Assembly: GCA_028583405.1 (NCBI GenBank)
Contig: CM053246.1
Coordinates: 10,199,600-10,263,599, forward strand
Direction: 5' to 3'
Length of the DNA: 64,000 bases
DNA from: Pogonophryne albipinna
Taxonomy: Eukaryota > Chordata > Actinopteri > Perciformes > Artedidraconidae
Both the position numbers and the translations under genes were made by a program. Positions within the stretch are counted from its first letter, which is position 1. Each line of letters starts with the position of its first letter. Under the pieces are notes generated by a model. It saw only the letters and a program-made list of their open reading frames with translations, was not told the DNA's origin and searched no databases. Below are positions 51,001 through 63,000 of the stretch, one piece after another.

Positions 51001-54000
51001 GAGATGGGACTATGGCAGCTGGGGCCAGAGCTGAGTCTGGAACCATGGCTGCTGGGGCCAGAACTGAGTCTGGAACCATGGCTGCTGGGGCCAGAACTAG
51101 GTCTGGAACCATGGCTGCTGGGGCCGGAACCATGGCTGCTGGGGCCAGAACTGGGTCTGGAACCATGGCTGCTGGGGCCAGAACTGGGGCCGGAACCATG
51201 GCTGCTGGGGCCTGTACTGGGGCTGTAACCATGGCTGCTGGGGGCTGAACTGGTTCTGGAACCCTGGCCTTTTGGGCTCGAGCTGCTAACCTGGCCTTGC
51301 GACTCCTCTTCGGAGCCGTTTGGAGGCTCCGTGGACCTCCAAAAGCCAGACGAGTGGCTCCTGGACTGTAGCAAACACTGGGTGAGAAGCAGGGGCTGGC
51401 GCCAGACGGACCACACCGATGTGTGTGGTATCAAAAAGGGAATCTGGAGACCTGGGTCTATCAGGATCGGGAAAACAAACCGTGAGGTAATCCAAAAGCC
51501 AGGCCGGTAAGAATTTAACCAAATCTTGATTCCTCAGCGTAAGGTGGACTGCATCTGCCAGAGCAGCATCTTGCTGCTGAACCCTGACCGCTCCACTCCA
51601 TCAATGAGCGCAGTCAGACAAAGAAAAGGTATAATCCACTAGTTCCTGCTCAAACGGATCTGCTGGGCCCATATCGTTGGTCGGTTCGTAATGTTACGGT
51701 GTGTGAAGCAGGCAGGACCCAAATGCAGATATAAACTGAAAAACTCCTTTATTTCAAGGCTAGGCGCAGATAAACAAAGACAAAACAGAACACTCACCGA
51801 AGAACTAGTCATGACTTTTTTTTTTTTTTTTTTTTATTAGAAAAATCATCATTTTACATTTTATTGCGATACCTTGTCTTACATACCGTAACTGTGGCCA
51901 TACATTTTAAAACATAATCATGCAACACATGACAAATAAGAGAAACAAGCAAAATGCAATTGCCCGGGATAGACTACCAAAAACCCCATTGAACTCCATT
52001 TTGATAGCCCAATCACAGTAAATATTGATACAAAACCCCAATATGAGAAACACCAATTTATTTTTAAACACACCAAAAGCCAAAAAAAACAAAACAGACA
52101 CAATTAATTAATAATAATAAGGTAATCATTTTTGCATAAACCACACTTTATGTTTATCAAGCCACTCCACACCATACTCCCACCGCACATGCTAGCCAAC
52201 CCCATCGTACTCAAACACCAGGCTGTCATCGTCCATTACACCCACCAGAGCGCACCCTTCCACAAAGCTCTCCAGAAAAATGTCTTTCTCCAGGTATGCG
52301 TATGCCATGTGAATGTTTTTGCTTAATATCCGTTTGAAAACATCCCATACATCTACTGTTCTGCTCTCATTATGGGCTACGTCCCTCCTGATCTTCACAG
52401 CATACCGGGCATGGCTCAGCACATAATTGCAGAGATTCACATTGAGCCCTTTCATTCTCTCATGCACCCCAAACAGCCACAACTCCTTCCATACCATCGC
52501 TTTTATTATCCTCCCGCCCCAACATTTATCAATTAGCTCCTTCAGTCTTTCAAAGTACACTCCCAGCTTGCTACATTCAAAAAATTCATGCATACACGTT
52601 TCAACCTTTGTCTTACACACATCACATTCCCTCTTCACTGTGACATCAAACTGGCTTATGATCAAGTTGTTGTACACCCTATTGTGACGCAAAAAAAATA
52701 AATCGAAATGTTCACACTCAATGCTATTCCACTTCACCCTTAAATTTCCCCATATCTTCCACACATCAAACTTCTCAAGAACCTTTTCCCACACACGCTC
52801 AGAAGCAGGCCTTCTTATTTTATTTCCCCTCAGTATTTTGTAAACCGTCTTAGTTTTTATCTTTTCTATTTTCAACACACACACACTTCTCCCTCCCCCA
52901 CGTACATTCCTGCCACACTCTCTCCACCTCTTACAGCTTCGCTCTCAATCATTTCCTTCCACCCACCAGGCATTCCCTTTTTCACCCTGTTCATGATCCC
53001 TTCCGCTGTTTTCAAAGGCATTCTCCCCCCTCTACCCCTCACCTCATCCACTATCACCTGTGCCCCCATAAACCCCGGTACATACTCATAAACCAAATCC
53101 CTGATGTGTCTGAAACCCGCCCCCCACATTTGGAGATCGAATACAGGGCACTTCTCCACAGCGATCATATGGTTCAGGAATACAGGCTGATTCCACACTT
53201 GTTCAACATTCACACACTCATGCTTCACCCCTTTTAAAAACTCCCCCCATGCCAATAGAGCCTCTCTGTGGTACTCCGAAACACTGCTAAGCATTTCTTT
53301 TTTTAAAGACATGAATAAAGCGCTGTCACCACAGCCTCCACACTTATTGATTGCTTCTTTTAAAATACTTTCCAAGCATGATCTTTTTTATCCTCTTTGT
53401 CAGTTGATATATTTAAGTATCATTTTGACCCTTAATGCCTTCTTTTTCCTTTCCAAGTTGATCAGCTTCATCCCTCCATCCTTATGCTCATTCTCCATTA
53501 CCTCTCTCGCAATTCTAACGCCCCTCCCACCCCACAAAAACTCATTTATTGCCGTGTCGATTTCCTTACGAACCCTCTCCGGCATTTCCATGACAGTCAT
53601 GATATAGACTAGTTTGCTCCCTATGAGCCCATTTATAACAACTACCTTTCCTCTTAACTTCAAACATCTCAGCTTCCAAAACCTGAGCGTCCTCTTTATG
53701 CTGTTAATGATTCCCTCATATTGCATATCCCTCCCCTCCATTTCCTTTATACCCAAATTGACACCCAGCACCATTAAAATAATCTTTCCTTTCCCTGAGC
53801 TCTATTCCTGTCCTATCCACTTCATCCTCACCTATATACATTACTTCTGATTTGTCCGTGTTTATCTTTGCCCCTGACGCCCTGCCATACTGCTCTACTA
53901 CTTCTAACACTTCCCTCACACTATCCCCATCACTGACCGTAACCGTGGTATCATCTGCATACTGGTACAGGAGACTGACCTGTCCCCCCGGTATCTCCAC

Positions 54001-57000
54001 CCCCCTAATGTTTTGGTTCTGAATTAGCATTGTGGCTAATGGTTCAGCTGACAAGGCATACAGCATGGAGGAGAGAGGACATCCCTGCCTGACCGACCTC
54101 CCTAACCTAAACACGTTGGTTATGATCCCATTTATCTTGACACAGCTAACCGCCCGACTGTATAATCTTTTGATCCAGCCCACCATCTTCACTCCAAATC
54201 CCGCTTTCTCTAACACTCTATATAAATACTCGTGATTGACACGATCAAACGCTTTGTTCAAATCAAGGCTCATTACTATGCCCCCCTTCCCCCCCTTCAT
54301 GTGTTTTATGACGTCTCTGATACTGCTAGTCGTATCACTTATATCCCTCCCCGGTACACTATACGCCTGAGTCCCACCCACCACTGTTTTGATAACCCTC
54401 TTGATTCTATTCCCCAGTACCCTGGCCAGAATTTTGTAGTCATTGTTAAGCATGCTCAACGGCCTATAGTTCTCTAATCTGTCCCTATCCCCTTTTTTGA
54501 AGATCATGCTTATAACCCCCGTTGCCATGCTGGCCGGCAAGTCATCCTCCTCCTCAATGTGTTTGAACACCCTGTGCAACACCGGTATTAGCAGTTCCCT
54601 AAATGTAATATAAAATTCTGCTGTTAACCCATCTAACCCCGGACTCTTATTTCTACCCAACCCTACTATTGCTAGATCTATTTCTCCTGTGCCAATCTCT
54701 CCCTCACACATCTCTCTTTCACTCTCATTTAAAGTCTTGTCCATTGTGTCTATCGCCGTCTCTACACTCTCCCTATCGGTCTCTTCTGCCCTAAACAACT
54801 CCCCGTAAAACTCCTCTACTCTCTCTGCTATCCCTACTAAATCTCTTATTTTCCTACCATCCTTTCCCTCAACCCTGTTTTAAATAATTCCTTTCCTGCT
54901 TACTTTTTTCCAGCCCTAGAAAAAAGCTAGTGCACTTTTCCCCCTCCAGCGCATATTTGGCCCTGCTCCTTACCGTCGCCCCCCTGCATTTGTCCTTCTC
55001 TATACCCTCCAGCTCATCTTTGAGCCTCGTATATTCTCCTAAATCCCTCCCCGTCTCTCTATCTATTTCTCCGCCTCTTTAACGAACTCTCTCTTCACCC
55101 TTTCCTCCCTTCTTCTGACAAGCATATTTTTTTCCTTACTGTGTTTTATGCTTATTTGTTTGATCTCATCTTTGAGTTCCTCCCACCCAGTTAATATATT
55201 ACTGCTCCTTGCACCTCCCTCCCTTATACACTCTCTCACCCTCTCCTTGTACACCTCATCATTCAGCAGTTTGGCATTCAGGCACCACACACCTCCACAC
55301 CTCTCATTCATTCTCAGTCCCATCCTGAGACTAAGAACCATAAGATCGCTCAGCGCAGTGGCCCTGTATTCGATGCTCCCAATCTTTCCAGCTACAGCTT
55401 CTGAGCACAGAGCGAAGTCAATCCTACTCTGTGTGAGCTTGCCCTCCTCCACTTGTCTCCTAGAGAATTCCCTCGCATCCACATTCCTTTCTCTCCACAC
55501 ATCAATCAACCAGTTCGCTTTCATTATGCTTTTGAGCGCCCCTCTAGAGGAGTCTCTCCTAAAGCGAGCACTCGCTGTCGCATCCAACCTCCCACACCAT
55601 ACATTGAAGTCCCCAACAATCATGCAGTTCCCCCCACATTTGCCCCCCAACCCCTCAAAGAAAATCCTTCTCTCCTTTTGCCTATTAGGTGCATATACAT
55701 TTATCAATTTGAACTTTTCCTCCATGTATTCATACTCTACTCCAATCATTCTCCCTTCACCATCATCCTCAACCTTCCTTGCATTCCTTACCTCCCCTGA
55801 GTTGATGAGTATCGCCACCCCCCTAGCATGTGCACTCACATTATTTGTAAACACTTCACCCATCCACTCCTTTGTTACCTCCTCCACACACCCCCCATCC
55901 CAATGTGTTTCCTGCAGACATATTATACTTGCCCCACATAGAATTAACACCCGTTCTCTTCTAATCCTATTTTTGAGGCCATTGCCATTAAAGGAGGAGA
56001 TGGTTGCCATCAAAAGGAATGCGGTTATAATAAGCGTCCTTAACATTGTTACCTTAAGCTGTTTCCTATCCCGAGCTCCCCCTCTGTTGAGCTCGCTCTT
56101 CTTTTCTCCATCTCCCTCTCCACTTTGCATTTATCACTCCGCCCGACGTTCTCCGCTGAGGTCTTCTTCACACCCCCACGCCCGCTTCTCTTCGTGCCGC
56201 TGTCCCTCTGCTCATCCTTAGGGTTCCCGAAAATCATGGCGCCCACAGGGTCCTCCTCCAGCACTCCCTCATCCATCTCTGATGCCTCCGAGATGTCCTC
56301 CACCACTCCAGGACTCCAACACTTCTTTCCTCCGCCGCTCCCTTCGGCGCCCCCGCCGCTCTGCCTTGCACTTTTCTTAGCTCCATCCTCGACTCCCGCC
56401 GCTCCTCCCCCACTCAGGCCACCATCCTCATCGCTGACCTCCTCAAAGGGTCTTTTCTTCGCTCCTTCCGCCCCTTCCTCTTCCTCCTCGTCGTCGTCTT
56501 CCTCCTCCTCGTCTTCCTCCTCCCCATCTTGCTCATCGTCTCCCTCCTTGTCCTCCTTCTCTTCCTCCTCTTTCTATGCCCTGAAATTGCTCTCCCTGGC
56601 ATAATGTCCTGCCTGGCCACACTTGTGGCATTTAAACTCCGGGCACTCCCTAAAGAAGTGACCAGGCTGGATGCACAGCCGGCAGACAGGAACCTGGCGA
56701 TTGTGCAGTACTCTGAAGTACTCCGCCCCCCTCACTGTTTCTAGCTTTGTGGAATAGGGGAGGGAGCTAACCTTGTCATTGAATCTAACTCTCAGGAATC
56801 TGGTGCCATCTGAGATTTCTGTGCCCGGCCACACTCTTTTTTTGATTGCCGAGATAGGCTCGACCCCCCCCCCCACTCTTTCAGTCTCTTAAATATCATC
56901 CTATCTGGTACATATACCGGCAGATTTAGGAACGAGACAGTCATATCTTTGTTCAAGAGGTCCTGTGCATGCACCATGACCCCGTTCACCCTCAGTCCCT

Positions 57001-60000
57001 CCATTATTTTCCTTTTCCCCAGACAGGTCCGCATGGTGACATCATATAGCCGCTCCCCTCTCACTCTGCACCCGTCCACAACCCCACACTTTTTTTTAAA
57101 TTTCTTTTAGTAAGTCCATCATTGTTACTGCGTCTCCTCCATCCACAGTTAGTTCTACACTGTACCTCACAGTCCCCTTCTCCTTTCTTGTTTCCTCCTC
57201 TCCCGTTTTGTCCTTGTTCTTCGTTGGTATCCTCCTTTCCGTCCGTTTTGCCCCCCTCTTTCTCGTTGTCCATGATCCTCGTTGCCGTGGTCTTGTCCAT
57301 TCCTGGCTCAGTTGCCATTGAATCTGTCATCAAAACAAAAACCCAGCTCAGGGGAAGAACCCCAAGGGGGGGCGTAAAAAAAATAAATAACCACAACCGT
57401 TCACCAAAACAACGAATATGTAGACTCCGTGAAGAAAACCCCACTAACGCCTAAAAAAGGAATTCTGTACACCACTTCTCCGTTCTCTACCACTCGTCAG
57501 CCGTTGGATCGCAGACCAAGTCCTGACTTTTTTTTTTTTTTTTTTTTTTTAATAGAAAAATATAAACAAAGTTACATTTTAAAACATAATAGTCCACCTT
57601 ACTGATCCCCAAAAAGAAAGGACCCCAAGGCTTTCAAACAAATCAATTTCAACAAAATCTCAGCTTTCATGAAGCATTCTCAAATATAGCAGAAACATGT
57701 TCAAACCATCACACACTTTTGTCACACATCACAACCATCAATTACTCTATATCCCATATTCCCCATCTTTCACAGTCTCAGTAAGCGCCCATTCCTTTAT
57801 ATTTTCCCATATCATTAATCTCAACATCATTCCCAACATTTTAACACTTTAACACATCATATTGTTTTCAATTCACCATCCCCAACTCCCTTCATCCACA
57901 TCTACCCGAGTGACAGCTATCGCCTTTACTTTCCTCTTTTCCCACATGTCCCTCCATATCGCCACTGTTTACCCCTCCCCCCCCCCCAAACGCCCTTTGC
58001 CTAACCCTGAGGTGATGCACGTTCTCCTTGCACTCCACCCAGACACCTTTATCATTTACCTTCCCTAAGTCAACTGAGATGCGCTTCCAACCCTTGAGCT
58101 CCTCCCTCCTCGCTCTCGTGGCTGCTTTCTCTTTTCCTTCTTTTTCCCCCCCTCATCTCCCTCTCAAATAGAAGGTCCTTTTCCTTCCGTCTCTGCACCT
58201 CCTGTTCCTCATTCCCACTCTCCTCCCTCTCACCATTCCAAACATCACTCATATTCCCCTCATCGCTCGAATGTCCTTCACTATCTTCCACCTCCTCTTC
58301 CACCACCCTCACCACCACGTCATCATTCCTCTTACTCCCCGCTAACTCAACTTCGTCCTTTTTATGCCTCAAAATCTTCACTTTCATAAGCTCCTCCTCT
58401 CTCTGTCTCTGCTCCTCCTCTTCCTCATCTTCGTCCATCCTATTGCCATTAAAGGAGGAGATGGTTGCCATCAAAAGGAATGCTGTTATAATAAGCGTCC
58501 TTAACATTGTTACCTTAAGCTGTTTTCTACCCCGAGCTCCCCCTCTGTTGAGCTCGCTCTTCTTTTCTCCATCTCCCTCTCCTTGTCCGCTTTGCGTTTA
58601 TCACTCCGCCCGACGTTCCCCCGCTGAGGTCTTCTTCACACCCCCACGCCCGCTTCTCTTCGTGCCGCTGTCCCTCTGCTCATCCTTAGGGTTCCCGAAA
58701 GTCATGGCGCCCACAGGGCCCTCCTCCAGCAGTCCCTCATCCATCTCTGATGCCTCTGAGATGTCCTCCACCACTGCAGGACTCCAGCATTTCTTTCCTC
58801 CACCGCCGCTCCCTTCGGCGCCTCCGCCGCTCTGCCTTGCACTTTTCTTAGCTCCATCCTCGTCTCCCGCCGCTCCTCCCCCACTCAGGCCATCATCCTC
58901 ATCGCTGACCTCCTCAAAGGGTCTTTTCTTCGCTCCTTCCGCCCCTTCCTCTTCCTCCTCGTCGTCGTCCTCCTTCTCGTCTTCCTCCTCCCCATCTTGC
59001 TCATCGTCTTCCTCCTTGTCCTCCTTTTCTTCCTCCTCTTTCTCCTCTCTCTCCGCCCTGAAATTGCACTCCCTGGCATAATGTCCTGCCTGGCCACACT
59101 TGTGGCATTTAAACTCCGGGCACTCCCTAAAGAAGTGACCAGGCTGGATGCACAGCCGGCAGACAGGAACCTGGCGATTATGCAGTACTCTGAAGTACTC
59201 CACCCCCCTCACTGTTTCTAACTTTGTGGAATAGGGGAGGGAGTTAACCTTGTCATTGAATCTAACTCTCAGGAATCTGGTGCCGTCTAAGATTTCTGTG
59301 CCCGGCCACACTCTTTTTTTGATTGCCGAGATAGGCTCGACCCCCCACTCTTCCAGTCTCTTAAATATCATCCTATCTGGTACATATACTGGCAGATTTA
59401 GGAACGAGACAGTCATATCTTTGTTCAAGAGGTCCTGTGCATGCACCATGACCCCGTTCACCCTCAGTCCCTCCATTATTTTCCTTTTCCCCAGACAGGT
59501 CCGCATGGTGACTTCATATAGCCGCTCCCCTCTCACTCTGCACCCGTCCACAACCCCACACTTTTTTTTTATTTCTTTTAGTAAGTCCATCATTGTTACT
59601 GCGTCTCCTCCATCCACAGTTACCTCCACAGTTAGTTCTACACTGTACCTCACAGTCCCCTTCTCCTTTCTTGTTTCCTCCTCTCCCGTTTTCTTGTTTT
59701 GTCCTTCGTTGGTATCCTCCTTTCCGTCCGTTCTGCCCCCCTCTTTCTCGTTGTCCATGATCCTCGTTGCCGTGGTCTTGTCCATTCCTGGCTCAGTTGC
59801 CATTGAATCTGTCATCACAACAAAAACCCAGCTCAGGGGAAAAACCCCCTGGGGGGGGGGGTGTAAAAAAAACCACAACCGTTTCACCAACACAACGAAT
59901 ATGTAGGCTCCGTGAAAAAAAACTCACAACCGCTTAAAAACGTACTCTGTACACCACTTCTCCGTTCTCTACCACTCGTCAGCCGTTGGATCTGAAGGAA

Positions 60001-63000
60001 CAAGTCATTTCACAAGACGAACCGACAAAGACAGACAGAAACACCAGAACTTAAATACACGCAAGACTAATCACACAAACAAGACACAGGTGAGGAGGGA
60101 GGAGAAAACAAAGGGACACCAGGTGAACACAATCGGGTAAATTAGACACACCAGGGAAACTAACGACAGGGAACCACAGACAGATTTAAACAAGACACAA
60201 CGCAGACAGAAACAGGCAAGACAGGAGGTGAAGACCTTTCAAAATAAAACATGAAACAAAAGACAGAAAAAGACAAGACAAAATACAATACAGACAGATC
60301 GTGACACTCTTACTTGTAACAAAGTATTCCTACACTCTGGTAGTTCTACTTTTACTCAAGTACAATATCTATACTTCTTCCACCTCTGCTCAAAATAAGT
60401 ATATATGTTCAGTTTTGGATGCAAGGTAAAAAGCAGACTTTAATGGACTTTGGTTGGAAAGCAATTGGTTGGAAAGTGAGGAATGCAAACCTGCAGTCTT
60501 TCTGCAAGAGGTGATGCCACTTGTTGCAAAAATAAGTTTGATTGTTTGACAGTGAGCCTACTTGATGTATTACCTCCTTTAAAAAATAAGTCTAAAATGT
60601 GGGCTCTGATCTCACAAAATGCACTGCATATGGAACAGAGTGCTCCGTAAACCCACAGCCAGACACCAGTGTTGTGTATTAGTAGAAAGAGAACATTAAT
60701 AAAGCACGGGACAGAGGATATGGGTACTAGTTTCTTTACTGTTACTCATGCTTAACCACCACAGCATCAACTCCCGCCCGGGCATACACTTATTCTCTTA
60801 ACATTGTATGTTACTGTGATTACACTGTGCCCCCTATTGGCAGGAGTTTATATATCAGAACACAACAACCAGCAAATGTTAGAGAGGCCCTGACTTTTAT
60901 TTTGGCTATATTGTTGGTCAGCTTGGGGAGGGTGTCTCTCTCGACTGTTTACAGCAGCCGCACTGGATTTTGAAAACCACAAGCTCTGAAGGTGTGTGCT
61001 TTAAGCTTTTGGGCAATGACTATCAGTCATAGACACCAAATGTTTACGGAACAAAATGGTCTTAAGCTAACCACTTAATGTTTATCTCAAAGTGCATCAG
61101 ATCTTTAAAATGGAAACTTTTCTTTAATTATTCCTGTCATTTTTAAAACTGCGACACAAAGCCTATTGCAGAAAAATGTATATAGCAAGTGAGGTGTGAG
61201 AGGCAAAGAATAAAGAGGGAGAGAGAGAAAAGGGAAGAGGATATAGAGATGAATGAAAAGAGAGATGGTGTCTGTCGTGTGAAATGTTACCTTTACTTTA
61301 ACGATTTAACTAAGCATTGACAACATTTATTTTCAGACAATTTGGGATAATTGTATCCTTTTTTGCATGTCCAGATTGTGATTGATAATTATTATTGATT
61401 TTAAAATTGATAATTTAACTGAGTTGAATCTGAAGACTTAGGCGCATGGTGAAGACATGGTGAAGCTCTTGGTGCAATCCTTGTTGGTCCAAACAGTCCG
61501 GAAGCCATCAATGGAAAAGTTATTATTAGTTTTAAATTCTAAATGATTAGTGCTGAGCAACAATACAACTATTGAATCGCGATTAATCGCATGATTACAC
61601 AAGTAGTGTATTGCAAACTTTTATTTTAAAAGTACTGCTATATTAAAAGTGCAATAACATTTGGTCTGCAAACACTTCAAACAAATAAGGTACTTTTTAA
61701 CAGTAGTATTCCCTTTACACAGTAGCAGTTAAAACATTTCTTATAAATCTCAACTTCAACATTAATTAGTGTAAACAAATCAAATATAAAACCAAAGCTA
61801 TTTGCCACTGCAAGGGCATTAACATGTTATTTAGTTTGTTATGGAAGTTACCCTCAGTGATCAGAAAATCCTACTTTGCAGTGGTTACAAATAATTCTGG
61901 TTTTATCAACTCCGCCGTCTGGAAGAGATGTAAAATGCCATGTAAAGTTCAGTACCTTTCTCCATGTTTCTGTCCCGCCAGCCCTAGTAAATATACAACT
62001 GAATGTGTAATACGCACATTTCCTCAAGGCTCCATGGGCTTTTATTCCTTAACATCTACAAGCTAATGTAGCTTGCAGATGCTACATTAGCATCTACAAG
62101 CTAATGTGACATTTGAATTGAAAAGTAACTAACTATATAAATGTAAATAACTAGAAGGCTAGTATCCCAGGGGTCAAGACAAGGGTTAAATTACTTTTCT
62201 TATCTCAGCACTGAATCTTAACGTCTGCCACATTATGAGAAGCAGCGTCAGTTTTTATGCAACAGATATCTGATACTTCATCCTCGGTGCTGTTTAGTAC
62301 AAAGTCTAGTCTAGTGCTGTCAAGTCCACTGCACTTAATTCAGTCCCCACACCTCCTTTTTTATGTGGATGAATGTATCTCTTTCATTGTTCATTCGTGC
62401 TCCTCAAATGAAGACAAAAAGACAAAAGTATAGCGATGTAAAACATAGCTACTGGCCTCTGCAACTATGATGAGACACATGGTAACATGTAGTCATATGT
62501 GAAGAGCGATCATGAACTGGCCGCTTTCCCCAAACCCTATCGGTGGCCTTTTACTTCTGAAGAGTAGATGCTTTGATGATAACTGGAAACATCAAGCAAA
62601 AAATACCAGTTTTGTAAACAGAATAGACACATAGCTGACAGTAAGACTTTGACACATACTGTTGATCTAATGTTTTGAATCATATTTTCTGTTTGCAGTA
62701 CGATGGGGAAGTGGAGGAAAATGTTGCCAATGTAGTTGTGATGAGAATCAAAGCTCTGGATAAAGACCTTCGACACTCAGACAACTGGCTGACTGTCTTC
62801 AAAATCACCAAAGGGAATGAAAATAACATGTTTTCATTTGAGACGGACAAGGAAACCAATGAGGGCGTCTTGAAGCTGATTAAGGTATTTATGTAACTTT
62901 AAAACCATTGTACTTTATTTATCACACTAACTGTAACAAGTGTTGAGTGGTGCCCTAACATTTGCTTGCTGCTTCGTATCTGTTCTTGTCCTTTCACTCA

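Larger units (their letters stand above)
50066..51680 (-). pseudogene. Gag-like start and repeat-encoded proline-rich frames of LTR element
   Basis: Just inside the right LTR the minus strand starts MGPADPFEQELVDYTFSLSDC at about 51672, a gag-like N-terminus, and soon meets a stop. The next frame (51522-51286) reads WLLDYLTVCFPDPDRPRSP. The 388-codon frame 51232-50066 is made of arrays 4 and 3. No capsid, zinc knuckle or enzyme motif is visible. Whether the repeat frame is translated is unknown. Confidence 0.45.
51816..57510 (-). mobile_element. LINE A: nearly full-length Tx1/L1-like retrotransposon
   Basis: A poly-T run at 51816-51834 is the poly-A tail on the minus strand. The 5' end lies at ccgttggatc (57510). 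Two ORFs follow the L1/Tx1 plan: ORF1 with two CCHC knuckles, then ORF2 with endonuclease, reverse transcriptase and C-terminal zinc finger. Both are broken by frameshifts. 17-bp flanking repeats are at 51799-51815 and 57511-57527. Clade assignment is by domain order and motifs. Confidence 0.85.
57528..59993 (-). mobile_element. LINE B: ORF1-only derivative of the same LINE family
   Basis: Poly-T at 57528-57552 marks its 3' end and it begins with the same 5' sequence as LINE A (cgttctctaccactcgtcag near 59962). It has ORF1 and the first 22 codons of ORF2, then departs at 58441 into about 890 bp not seen in LINE A. Flanking repeats lie at 57511-57527 and 59994-60010. It lacks endonuclease and reverse transcriptase, so it depends on another copy. 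Confidence 0.82.
48734..60306 (-). mobile_element. Non-autonomous gypsy-like LTR element, interrupted by two LINEs
   Basis: The left LTR 48734-49144 and the right LTR (51692-51815 plus 60011-60306) both start TGTTACGGTGTG and end GATCGTGACA on the + strand. The element reads on the minus strand: a purine-rich tract (read ccttgaggggggg) abuts the left LTR and a tatttaag TATA-like box and AATAAA signal lie in the LTR. The internal region is only 2,547 bp and has no protease, reverse transcriptase or integrase. The host flanks gactt and ctctt match poorly, so the target duplication is not clear. Gypsy-like is inferred from the MGPADPF gag-like start; it needs proteins in trans. Confidence 0.75.

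Noticed and set aside
55148..56604. Plus-strand frames of 357 and 159 codons, serine/proline rich
   Set aside because: They are antisense shadows of LINE A ORF2 and ORF1. The minus strand carries the recognised domains.
58443..59906. Plus-strand frames of about 212 and 218 codons
   Set aside because: Antisense to LINE B ORF1, whose zinc knuckles are unmistakable on the minus strand.
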